Shown piece by piece: positions 28,476-38,000 of a stretch of DNA of 64,000 nucleotides; within the stretch, counting starts at the first letter, position 1, and every line of letters begins with the position of its first letter. The DNA is taken from NCBI RefSeq assembly GCF_002014985.1, contig NZ_MUXU01000035.1, forward strand, positions 1 through 64,000, given 5' to 3'. The position numbers were made by a program, and so were the translations under genes. The notes beneath the pieces are model-generated. The model ran no database searches. It was not told the origin of the DNA and worked only from the letters and a program-made list of their open reading frames with translations. Source of the stretch: Moraxella caviae. Its GTDB lineage: Bacteria > Pseudomonadota > Gammaproteobacteria > Pseudomonadales > Moraxellaceae.

Positions 28476-29303
28476 TTAACGATAATGTTTTAGATTGATG
28501 TTGTTATTGGCGATGCGCCAGATGTAATAACCGCCATTCTCCACGATTTTTACTTGCTCGGCAATCTGTGCGTTGTCAGGATTGGCGGCTTGCAATTTTT
28601 TCAAACGGTTTAGCGCGCTGTCTTTTTTGTCGGTCAAAAGGTCAGACTGCGCAAGGCTTTGCTCGGCTTCTAGTGAGCCTTGAGCCGCTGCTTTGTCTAG
28701 GTATTTTTTACCTTCTTCAAAGCCGCCACCTTCAGACAGCATGATGCCAAACAGCAAATTGGCTTCTACGTCATTTGGCTGCATTTTTAGCGCTTTTTGC
28801 ACATGATTTGCCGCGCGCACCGAATAATCTGTGCCAGCGTTTAGGTTGCGCGCGATGCCGTTTAGCTTGGCGGCGCGCATCAACACATCAAAAGATGCGT
28901 CAGGCGCATTGGCAAAAGGCTCGATCCAGTCAGACAAATGCTTGGCGTTTTGGGTGGCGAGATATTCGGTGGTGGCATTTGGGAAATTTGGCGGATAGTG
29001 GCGTGCGTTTGGCGACACATCAGCGATGAACTCGTCCATCAAGGTGGTGTCAAGCAGCTTTGTGCCTGCGGTGTTGGCAGGGGTCAGCACGGTGTCAATC
29101 ACTTCCACATTTGCCAGCTGCACTTTTGGCGTTGGCAGATTGCGCACCGAAGTTTTTAGCAAGTCGGCAGCGTCTGAATAAGTAACGGTGGTGGTAATCT
29201 CGCCACGCATGGCAGGGCTTTCGTAGCGTACGGTGTTGGCGTGGGCGGTCAAGCTGCCAAGCATAAGCGCAAGAGCAAGCGTGATTTTGGTGCGTGTCAT
29301 CAT
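28476..29303 (-). CDS. Exported TPR/Sel1-like repeat protein
   Basis: I choose the ATG at 29303, six nt after AGGA. The frame extends upstream without a ribosome site. The 275-aa product begins with a signal peptide (MMTRTKITLALALMLGSLTAHA). The C-terminal half has helical repeat character: VQKALKMQPNDVEANLLFGI, GGGFEEGKKYLDKAAAQGSL and DSALNRLKKLQAANPDNAQI resemble TPR or Sel1-like units. The N-terminal half (VRYESPAMRGEITTTVTYSD) is beta-rich and unassigned. A periplasmic scaffold role is a guess. It is a single-gene unit with its own terminator. Confidence 0.65.
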   Translation of the reverse strand: MMTRTKITLALALMLGSLTAHANTVRYESPAMRGEITTTVTYSDAADLLKTSVRNLPTPKVQLANVEVIDTVLTPANTAGTKLLDTTLMDEFIADVSPNARHYPPNFPNATTEYLATQNAKHLSDWIEPFANAPDASFDVLMRAAKLNGIARNLNAGTDYSVRAANHVQKALKMQPNDVEANLLFGIMLSEGGGFEEGKKYLDKAAAQGSLEAEQSLAQSDLLTDKKDSALNRLKKLQAANPDNAQIAEQVKIVENGGYYIWRIANNNINLKHYR

Positions 29304-29401
29304 GAAAAATCCTGTAAAACTGTCAGAAAAAGTGCGCAAAATTTACCCTAAGATGGGCAATTTTGCAAGCGGTTTTTCAAAAGGGTTGGTGGATAATTTA
29401 T

Positions 29402-29487
29402 AAAACTTTGGTTTAAAGCTGTGGTTTAAAATTATGGTTAAAGCCGTTGTTAAAATTGTGATTAAAATTTGGACTAAAATTGCGATA
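29402..29487. repeat. Degenerate 12-13-bp tandem repeat, about seven units
   Basis: Units such as AAAACTTTGGTTT, AAAGCTGTGGTTT, AAAATTATGGTT, AAAGCCGTTGTT and AAAATTGTGATT follow one another. An open frame crosses it (KIxx-like periodicity), but I judge it non-coding. Apart from this, the 484-nt gap 29304-29787 shows nothing that I can name. Confidence 0.6.
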
Positions 29488-29787
29488 AATTTTTTAAGAA
29501 TGATAACAGATTATTATTTGCACTGTGGTAAATTTTTATGGGCTTTTGCGCCAAAAGATTTCTGTAAATTTGCAAATTGTAATTTTGTGTTGTTAGCGGA
29601 TTGTCAGTTTGGCGGTGCTGGTCGTTAAGAATTGCAATTTGTGCCAAAACTTGCACTAAAACTTACACCGAAACGTGTGAAAAAACGCCCTTGAAATCTT
29701 AGTTGCCAGTCGTTTTAATTTGTGCTTTGAAAGATGTAACTGCTCAAATTTACGCTGGTTTTAATTTACGATTTCAAGGGCGGATAT

Positions 29788-31119
29788 TTACCAAATCATG
29801 CCGTCATCTTGCGCCATTTGCATACTGTGTTCGTATTGCTTGAGTTTGCGGTACAAAAACACGCCAAACAGCGCATTTAGCACGCCCGTGATGAAAAATA
29901 GCTCAGGCAAATCAAAGCCAAGCACGGTCAGTACTAAGATGGCGAAAATTGCCGAGCCGACCATAAAAATGGCGTTGAAAATGTTATTTGCGCCAATCAC
30001 GCGCGAGCGATGGCTGACGGGCGCATAAGCCTGCATAAAAGCGTACAGCGGCACGATGTACACACCGCCAGAAAGACCCAGCAAAAACAGCGCGGCGCAC
30101 ACTTGCCATACGCCATCAAACGCCAAAAGCTCAGCAATGCCAAAGCCTGCCGCATTGGTGCTGGTGATGTCAAGATTGTGCAGCGCAAAGTACAAGCCGA
30201 TGGCAAAAATCGTCAAACCTGCAATGCCAAAGGGCAAAAGGCGCAGGCTGACTTGGTTTTTGGTGAGCGTCTTACACAGCAGCGAGCCGATGGCGATGCC
30301 CACCGAAAACAGCGTCAAAAGCAAAATCACCACGCTTTCGTTGCCATGCAAAATCACTTTGCTAAATTCTGGCGTTTGCGTCAAGAAAGTTGCGCCATAA
30401 AACCAAAACCAGCTGTTGCCCAAAATCACAAAAAACAGCAGCGGCAAACTGCGCAAATAACGAATCAGCGACAGTGTGGTGCGCCCAATGTGATAATCCA
30501 CGTCAATATCGGCAGCGTGCGGTGGCGTGTGCGGCACAAATTTAGCACTAATAAAGCCCAGCACGGCAATCAGCACCGTGGCAGCGGCAAGCCAATAAGT
30601 GGCGTTTGACAGCTGCGTTAGCACGCCTGCCGCCATCATACCCGTCAAAATCGCAAGGCTTGTGCCCGTCTGAAATAAACCATTTGCGCCAACCAATTCG
30701 TCTTTTTTCATCGCTTCTGGCAAATAGGCGTATTTAATCGGCCCAAAAAAGGTGGAATGTGTTCCCATCAAAAACAGCGCCACAAACAGCAGCCAATACC
30801 ATTCAAAAATAAAGCCAACCGCTGCAAACAGCATGATGACGATTTCTAAAAGTTTAATGCCTTGCGTCAAGCGAGATTTTTCGTATTTATCAGCGATTTG
30901 CCCAGCGAGTGCCGAAAATAAAAAATACGGCAAAATAAACAGCATTGCTGCAAGGTTGTTGAGCAGGCTGACCGCCATGCCGAGCTTAGCAGCAGCGGTG
31001 TAGGTCAGCACCAAAATCAAGGCTTGCTTGAACACATTGTCATTGAACGCCCCTAAAAACTGCGTAAAAAACATGGCGCTAAAGCGGCGGTGCTTAAATA
31101 AAGAAAACTGAGAAGCCAT
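29788..31119 (-). CDS. MFS transporter, LplT-like (lysophospholipid transporter family)
   Basis: The 443-aa protein is very hydrophobic, with about twelve membrane spans. It opens with FTQFLGAFNDNVFKQALILVL, the N-terminal signature of the LplT branch of the major facilitator superfamily; members flip lysophospholipids across the inner membrane for re-acylation. IADKYEKSR between spans 2 and 3 fits the MFS loop motif, and GTHSTFFGPIKYAYLPEAM is also typical. In some bacteria LplT is fused or adjacent to an acyltransferase (Aas); none is seen here. Start supported by GGAAACC. It is divergent from tamA. Confidence 0.8.
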   Translation of the reverse strand: MASQFSLFKHRRFSAMFFTQFLGAFNDNVFKQALILVLTYTAAAKLGMAVSLLNNLAAMLFILPYFLFSALAGQIADKYEKSRLTQGIKLLEIVIMLFAAVGFIFEWYWLLFVALFLMGTHSTFFGPIKYAYLPEAMKKDELVGANGLFQTGTSLAILTGMMAAGVLTQLSNATYWLAAATVLIAVLGFISAKFVPHTPPHAADIDVDYHIGRTTLSLIRYLRSLPLLFFVILGNSWFWFYGATFLTQTPEFSKVILHGNESVVILLLTLFSVGIAIGSLLCKTLTKNQVSLRLLPFGIAGLTIFAIGLYFALHNLDITSTNAAGFGIAELLAFDGVWQVCAALFLLGLSGGVYIVPLYAFMQAYAPVSHRSRVIGANNIFNAIFMVGSAIFAILVLTVLGFDLPELFFITGVLNALFGVFLYRKLKQYEHSMQMAQDDGMIW

Positions 31120-31294
31120 AAAAAGGTTTCCAAAAATGATTTGATGTTATTATAAATTGGGTTTTGCCACGCTACCGCACAAAAGATGGGAAAAGATGTA
31201 TTTTAAATCTTGGTTATAAACATCTGCTTACAAATTGATGAATGAATTGGCGAAGTTTTGCTTGGGATTTGTCATTCATGCTGCGCCCATCAGC

Positions 31295-31322
31295 TTGGCA
31301 AGTGCGCAATGTTTGCTATAAT
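31295..31322 (+). promoter_or_regulatory. Promoter upstream of tamA
   Basis: TTGGCA and a perfect TATAAT are 16 nt apart, with an extended TGC before the -10. Transcription would start near 31329, leaving a leader of about 270 nt to the tamA ATG. The rest of the 31120-31600 gap shows no gene. Confidence 0.65.
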
Positions 31323-31600
31323 AGCAAGGTTTAGGCTTGGCGTGAAGTTTTGATACAAATGTTTACTAAAAATTTGGCATGGCGCATCTGGGAAATGGCA
31401 TATTATTGAGTGCGATTGTCATTTGTGAAAAATTTGCGATTTTGTCATAAAGTCGGTAAACTTGTAAAAATGGTGTGCCTGTACGGTTTTGTGGTTTTAT
31501 TTGGCTTGAGCTTAGCTGTGGCTTGAATTCGATTTGGGCTTAAATTTGGCGTTTTGCGCGGGTTTGGTTTTTTGGCTTTAGGTTTATTATTGTTGATGTT

Positions 31601-34600
31601 ATGAAAACACGTCGTTTGACACCCTTGATTGATGGCGAGATTGCAAAGATGAGCGGCATTGGCGCGCGTCATTTAAAACGCAGCACGCTTGCGCTGTCTG
31701 TCTTTGCGGCGGTGTCGCTTGCCTGTGCGCCTGCGATGGCAAATGATGGGGTGAATGATACTCTTACGTCAAATGACGGCAAGGCTAACGCTAAAATTCA
31801 TGCCAAAAATTCAGCCAGTAATCTGGTAAATAATCCAGCAACCAATCCAGCGGATAACACCCAAGTCGCCATTCAAAAAACAACTCAAGAAGCCACTCAA
31901 ACAACTACCCAAGAAAACACCGAGCCATTACAAGATTTTCGGCTGTACACGCCAGAGCAGATTGAAAACCGACTAAAAGCGGCAAGCCAAGACGGCAGTT
32001 TTTATCGCACGGCGGATAATGCTAGGCTGGGTGATGACACAGAGTTGCCATCTGTATCAAATTTGCCAGCTGTGCCAAACTTGTCAAGCGATGCGGCAGG
32101 CGTGATGAGTGCTGAAAGTCGCACGAACTCCGTGCAAATAAAGCAGCAGTTAGAACAACCAGTAGAGCAGCAATCCACACAAGCAGAACAGCCACAAACG
32201 CACATTTTTGAAAGCAGTGCGCCCATTTCACGCATTGGCAGTACGGACGCACCGCTTGGGCTTGACGTGGCGGCAATTACCGAAATTCCCACGCCTGACA
32301 CGCTGACAACGCTTGGCGTGGCTGATGAAACATCGCAAACTGGACTAGACCCAAACGCCTACATTCCAAACTATGAGCGCACCAACGCACAAAAAAGCGA
32401 ACCTGTCATAGAAGTGGACGAAATTAAACAAGATGGCGTGCTTAAAAAACTGTACGACCGTGTGTTTAATGATGGCGTGAGCAGCGTGCCAAAATTGGGC
32501 GTGCATTTTTATACGGTGTCTGATGAGCCAAATGCGCAGGCGAATGCAGAAAACTTGGGCAATTCGGATAATTCGGACAGCTTAATCAAGCTAAAACGCA
32601 GCGAACTCAAACAAGAACCGTACGCCAACATCAAAGCCGCGCTTGGTGAGATGACGGCAGACAGCGTGGCGGATTTTCGCAGTGCCTTGCCACGCCTTGC
32701 CCAAGCAGTACGAGCAGCGGCGCGTGCGGTGGGTTATTATGATGTGCAAATGCGCATCGCCAAGGCAGGTGCTGGCGAAGTGAACATCATCATTGATGAT
32801 GTGGGCGAGCCTGTGCGTGTGGCAGCGCAAGTGATGGAAGTGCGTGGCGATGGCGCACATGATGAAGCGTACCAAGAAGCGGTGTCAAAAGCGATTTTGC
32901 AAGAAAATGACGTGTTTAACCACGGCAAATACACCCAAAGCAAAAGCGCCATTGAAGATGTGAGCGGTGAGCATGGCTATTTTGATGGACGCTGGCTGAA
33001 CAGCTCAGCGGACGTGGTTTTGCCTGACAACATCGCTGATGTGAGCTTGGTGTATGACACAGGCACGCAGTACGAATTTGACAATGTGGTGTTTTTCACC
33101 TTTGATGATGAGACGCGCGAGCTGACGACCGATCCAGATAAATTGCCCGTCAAGCCAGAATTGCTTAAAAAACTGGTAACTTTCCAGATGGGCGATGCGT
33201 ACAATCGCACCACCACAAGAAATCTGTCCAACAGCCTTTTGGCGACTGGCTATTTTAATGCGGTGAATACCGAAATCATCTTGCCATTGCAAACCCAAGA
33301 AGAAAACGGCATTGCTTTTGAGTCTGCGCGCGATAAAACAGGCAATCAGGCAAGTGCTAACGCTGACAGCAGTGCGCAAAATTTAGACTCTAATTTGGGC
33401 GTAAATTTGGGCATGAATTTAGACGCAAATTCAAACGCAAACCAAAACACCGACCCAAATTCAACGTTGCCAGATGGCGCACAGATGGTGGATTTGGGCG
33501 ATGGCGTGAGTGCGATTGCGTCGCCCATTGAATTTAGCACATCGCAAGTCATTCAAGACAAGCTGGCTTTGGTGAGTAAAAAAGCCACGCAGTTGTATAA
33601 TTCGCCAGACGACCGCTTGCTTGCCATTGACAGCAGCAGTAAAAACACCAGTATTCTTGGGCGAATCAGCGATGCGGTAAGCCATGTGGCGAAGATGATT
33701 TTGCCTGATGAATCTGGCGATGAATTGCCGCAGCTTGACGGTGAGCCGCCAGTGCTTGCCAACAAAAAAACCGCACAGCAGGTTTATGAAGATAAAAAAG
33801 TGCCGCTGTATGTGTTTGTGATGGCAGATAAACCAAGAGACGCACAAATCGGTGTGGGCTGGGGCACGGACACAGGCGCGCGCTTAACCACCAAATTTGA
33901 GCATAATTTGGTGAATCGTAATGGCTTGCAGATTGGCTCTGACATTCGCCTTTCTGAAGATAGAAAAGGCGTGGATTTGTACGCTTCTCACCCTTTGACA
34001 CACCCTTTAAACGACAAGCTCAACGCCACGCTCAGCTATGATGATGAGACGATTGATAAAGGCGAAGGCAGCTTTGATTTGCGCTCACGCACGCTCAAGC
34101 AAAGCATTGGGCGTAACATCGTCAATGAAAATGGCTGGAATCGCAGTTATTGGCTGCGTTATCGCTTGGACGAGCTGGAAACTGGCGCGCCGATTGAGTC
34201 TTGGGGTGATTTGCCTGTCAAATTCTTGGACGGCAAACCTACTCAAGAAGCCGTGCTGCTTGGCGGCTCACTGAGTAAAACGGTGGCGGATAATTTAGCC
34301 AACCCAATGCGTGGCTATCGGCAGTATTATTCGCTAGAAGCAGGCTCACGCCAGCTGATGAGTGATGCGGACATGGCGATTGCGCGTGCTGGCATTGGCG
34401 GTGTGTACAGTTTTGGTGATAATGCTTATGGCAAAAACCGCGCCCATCAGCTGATTGGCAGCGTGAATGCTGGCTATTTGTGGGCGGATAATTTTGATGA
34501 CGTGCCTTATAAATTGCGCTTTTTTGCAGGTGGCGATCAGTCGATTCGTGGTTATAATTATGAAAGTTTGTCGCCTTTATCGTCAAGCGGCTATCTGACT

Positions 34601-34849
34601 GGCGGTCAGGCGTTGGCGGTGGCAAGCGGCGAGTACAATTACGAAATCATGCAAGATGTGCGCCTTGGTGTGTTTGCTGATGTGGGCAATGCTTATGATA
34701 AAAACTTTAGCAACGATACCAAAGTCGGTGCAGGCGTGGGCGTGCGCTGGGCTTCGCCTGTGGGGCAGGTGCGAGTAGATGTGGCAACGGCTGTGGGCGA
34801 AAAAGACAATCCGATTAAATTGCACTTTTTTATAGGTACACCGTTTTAA
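31601..34849 (+). CDS. tamA: TamA, outer-membrane Omp85-family translocation/assembly protein (enlarged)
   Basis: TamA is the outer-membrane barrel of the TAM complex, which works with TamB in outer-membrane homeostasis. The signal peptide is followed by about 220 residues rich in Asn, Thr and Gln (ATQTTTQENTEP, QQLEQPVEQQSTQAEQ). POTRA-like domains then include VGYYDVQMRIAKAG and TGYFNAVNTEIILP. A block from about residue 565 to 730 (SNLGVNLGMNLDANSNANQN) interrupts the last POTRA domain before PLYVFVMADKPRDAQIGVGW, after which the barrel follows with RFFAGGDQSIRGYNYESLSP and an ending in Phe. At 1082 aa it is nearly twice the E. coli length (577). tamB lies 242 nt downstream. Symbol by domain content and the tamB neighbour. 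Confidence 0.9.
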   Translation: MKTRRLTPLIDGEIAKMSGIGARHLKRSTLALSVFAAVSLACAPAMANDGVNDTLTSNDGKANAKIHAKNSASNLVNNPATNPADNTQVAIQKTTQEATQTTTQENTEPLQDFRLYTPEQIENRLKAASQDGSFYRTADNARLGDDTELPSVSNLPAVPNLSSDAAGVMSAESRTNSVQIKQQLEQPVEQQSTQAEQPQTHIFESSAPISRIGSTDAPLGLDVAAITEIPTPDTLTTLGVADETSQTGLDPNAYIPNYERTNAQKSEPVIEVDEIKQDGVLKKLYDRVFNDGVSSVPKLGVHFYTVSDEPNAQANAENLGNSDNSDSLIKLKRSELKQEPYANIKAALGEMTADSVADFRSALPRLAQAVRAAARAVGYYDVQMRIAKAGAGEVNIIIDDVGEPVRVAAQVMEVRGDGAHDEAYQEAVSKAILQENDVFNHGKYTQSKSAIEDVSGEHGYFDGRWLNSSADVVLPDNIADVSLVYDTGTQYEFDNVVFFTFDDETRELTTDPDKLPVKPELLKKLVTFQMGDAYNRTTTRNLSNSLLATGYFNAVNTEIILPLQTQEENGIAFESARDKTGNQASANADSSAQNLDSNLGVNLGMNLDANSNANQNTDPNSTLPDGAQMVDLGDGVSAIASPIEFSTSQVIQDKLALVSKKATQLYNSPDDRLLAIDSSSKNTSILGRISDAVSHVAKMILPDESGDELPQLDGEPPVLANKKTAQQVYEDKKVPLYVFVMADKPRDAQIGVGWGTDTGARLTTKFEHNLVNRNGLQIGSDIRLSEDRKGVDLYASHPLTHPLNDKLNATLSYDDETIDKGEGSFDLRSRTLKQSIGRNIVNENGWNRSYWLRYRLDELETGAPIESWGDLPVKFLDGKPTQEAVLLGGSLSKTVADNLANPMRGYRQYYSLEAGSRQLMSDADMAIARAGIGGVYSFGDNAYGKNRAHQLIGSVNAGYLWADNFDDVPYKLRFFAGGDQSIRGYNYESLSPLSSSGYLTGGQALAVASGEYNYEIMQDVRLGVFADVGNAYDKNFSNDTKVGAGVGVRWASPVGQVRVDVATAVGEKDNPIKLHFFIGTPF

Positions 34850-35091
34850 TGTTTGATTTTGTAAGCTTATCAAAGGGCTAAAACCTTGATGGCGTGATGT
34901 GCTTGCCGTTCGGTTTTGATTGAGCGCAACTTTTTGAACAGCTGTTTTAAACGATTGCCACCCAAATAAATATCAAAAATAAAAACCTTGGCGCAAATTG
35001 ACAAGCGGCTTGCTGGTATTTGCTAGATTTGCCAAAACTTGTCAAAATTTGCTAAAAAATTAGCCAAAATAAAGGATTTAGTGAGTATAAC

Positions 35092-38000
35092 ATGACGCAG
35101 AGTGATTCACCGAATACAAACACCGCAGACCGCACGAAGTCTGTGGCGAATACGCCTGCGTCTGTGTCTGACAATCACACCGAAGACGCACAGCACGCCA
35201 GTCCAAATATCGGTTCAAATACCAGTTTAAACACCAATCCAAACGGCAAACCGCCTAAAAAACGCTCACGTTTGCTCGTGTATTTGCTGCGGTTTTTGAT
35301 TACGGCTTTGGTGGTGTTGGCGCTGATTTTTGTGCTGCTGTTTTATGCGGTTGGCACCGAAGGCGGCACGAAGTTTTTATTGGAAAAAATCGCCCTAGAG
35401 ACAGGCACGCAGCTAAAATACAGCAAGGGCGATTTGCGCCGTGGCGTGTGGGTGCAAGACGTGGCAATCACCCAAGGTGAAGACATTGAAGTGCGAGTGA
35501 ATCGTGCTTATGTGCAGCTGGGCTGGCGTGCGGTTTTTGCGCGGCAGGTGCATTTGACGAGTGCGCAAGTTGATGAAGTGGAAGTCATCAATCATAAGCC
35601 GTCCACAGGCGAGCCGTTTGATTATGCCACCATTGATTTGCCTGTTTCGCTGCGTTTACAAGACACCAGCGTCAAAAAGGTGCGCTACGCCCAAAAAGGC
35701 AGCGAGCCTGTGCTTTTGTACGACATTCACGCCAAGCAAGCGCTGTGGAGCGGTACGGACGTGGAGCTGACGGACGCTGCCTTGACTTATGATGATAATG
35801 TCAAAGTGCAAAACGCCACAGGTAAGATTGCTTTGACGGGCGATTATCCGCTGTCGGCAGTGGCGGACGTGTCGGTAAAAGCGATTAACGATGTGTATTT
35901 TGACACCTTGAAAGTCAAGGCGCACGGCACATTAAAGCGCACGGCAGGCACGTTTACCAGTCGGTACAATGAGCATAATATTCGTGGTGAATTTGTGGCG
36001 CAGGGGCTGGATGCAGGTGCGCCATTTAGTGCCAAATTAGAATTTGATGAAGTGGTGCTGCCTTACGCCACCGAGCAGCACATCACTCTAAAAAACGGCA
36101 TGATTACTGCCGATGGCGTGATTGAGCGCATTGATTTGCGTATCAATGCCGATTTGAGCGCCAAAGACATTCCAAGCGGTCGCTACCGTGGGCGTGGCGT
36201 GGTGTATCATGACGGCATGGACATTCCGCTTTTGGTGGCGGATACGCCAAATGGCGTGCTGAGCGCGCGCGGCTCAATGTCTTGGGCGGACGAATATGAG
36301 CTGGATGCGGTGCTAAGCGGTGATGGCTTTTTGGTGCGCAACGCCATGCCTGCTGAGTACAAGGATTACGAAGCCTATTTGCCAAAGACGCTGACGGGCG
36401 ATTTGGGCGTGCGCTATTTTTATTTGGATAAAAATACCAACGAAACACGCTTTGAATTTGACCTAAATCAAAAAGATGGCGAGCAAATCATTGCCACCAT
36501 CGCCCAGCCACAAGACAGCGGCGATGCACCGTGGCGCATTGATGCGTCTTGGCGTAATTTGGTGCGTGCTAATGTGCCAGACATTGAGCGCATCAATTCA
36601 CCGCACGGCAAGGCGAACATCGTTTTGGCAGAAGGACGCACGCACATCAACGCTACGGCAAATATCCGTGAGTTGTCGGCAGCACCGAGCGGTGATTATG
36701 TGGTGCAAGCCAACATTGAAAAAGGCGAGCGCATTCATCTGACGGATTTTTCGTACCAAGGCGAGATTGGCGAGCTTGATGGTACAGGCGTGATTGATTT
36801 GGCGAGTGTCAGCCAGCCGTTGCGTTGGCAATTTGACATCAATACCCCAAAGCTGATTCCGAATGCTTATTTTGGCAATCCAAACGAAACGCCGATTCAT
36901 ACGCTGGCAGGGCGTGTGGTGGCGCACGGCAGAATGCGCAGCGGCAAAGAAGACACGCACGAAATTTGGCTGGACGATACGGATTTGACCGCCACGCTTG
37001 ATGATGGCGAGACGGTAGGTTTTTCTGGCACGGGCAAGGCGCTGCTGCGTTTACAAGGCGGTGATGTGCGCCATCTGGACGCTGCGCTTGATGGCAAAGT
37101 GCGCCAAAGTTATCTTAGCGATGTGGACATACAAAACGTCAAGGCGCACGCTGTGGGTGATTTGAGCGCACTACAAATCCGCACGCTTGATGTGGCGAGT
37201 AACGCAGGTAAAGCACAAGTGAGTGGCAAGCTGTCATTGGCGCAGGGCGTGGATTGGGATTTGAAGGCAAATCTTGATGGCATTGACACCGCCAAATTTG
37301 CTGGCAGTGCTGCACCGAGCAAAATCAGCGGTGCGCTTGACACCAAAGGCGGCTATCGTGATGGTAAATTACACCAAGTGCAAGCGAAATTTGACGGCAC
37401 GGTGGATAATGATAAGTTGCCAAGTGGTGCGCTTGTCTTTGATGTGTCTGGGCATGGCACACGCCTTGACATTACAGAGCTGCACCATTCAGGCGAAGCG
37501 GGTGATTTGCAGGCAGCAGGCTGGTTTGACATTAGTAACGGCTATGCGTGGGACATCACGGCTGCGATGAAAAACCTAAACGCAGGCGTGTTTGCTAAGG
37601 ATTTGCAAAGCGATTTGACAGGCGGTCTGCGCACCCAAGGCAGCTGGCGTAACGGCTCACAAAAAGTGCAGATTGATGAGCTAAATATCCAAGGCGTGCT
37701 AAATAGCCAGCCATTTTCAGCAACGGGCACGCTAGAAGCAGACCTTGCTTTGCCAGATGACATCAGTGCTTATTTAAATTCTTTAAAAACTCGCACGCCA
37801 AAAAATGCCGATGAGCTTTTGGCAATGCGCAGCCGCCTTGACGATGGCGCACGCCGTACCCAGAGCATCATTCGCACGCTAAATGCCGAGCATCTAAACA
37901 TCCGCCTTGGCAACAACGAGCTTGCCATGAACGGCACCAAGCATGAGCTGACCACAAGTCTAAACGTCAGCGATTTAAGCCAAATCATTAAAGACGCACG

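Noticed and set aside
29434..29628. Small frame with periodic Lys-Ile residues
   Set aside because: The periodicity follows from degenerate DNA repeats, and there is no ribosome site or recognisable family.
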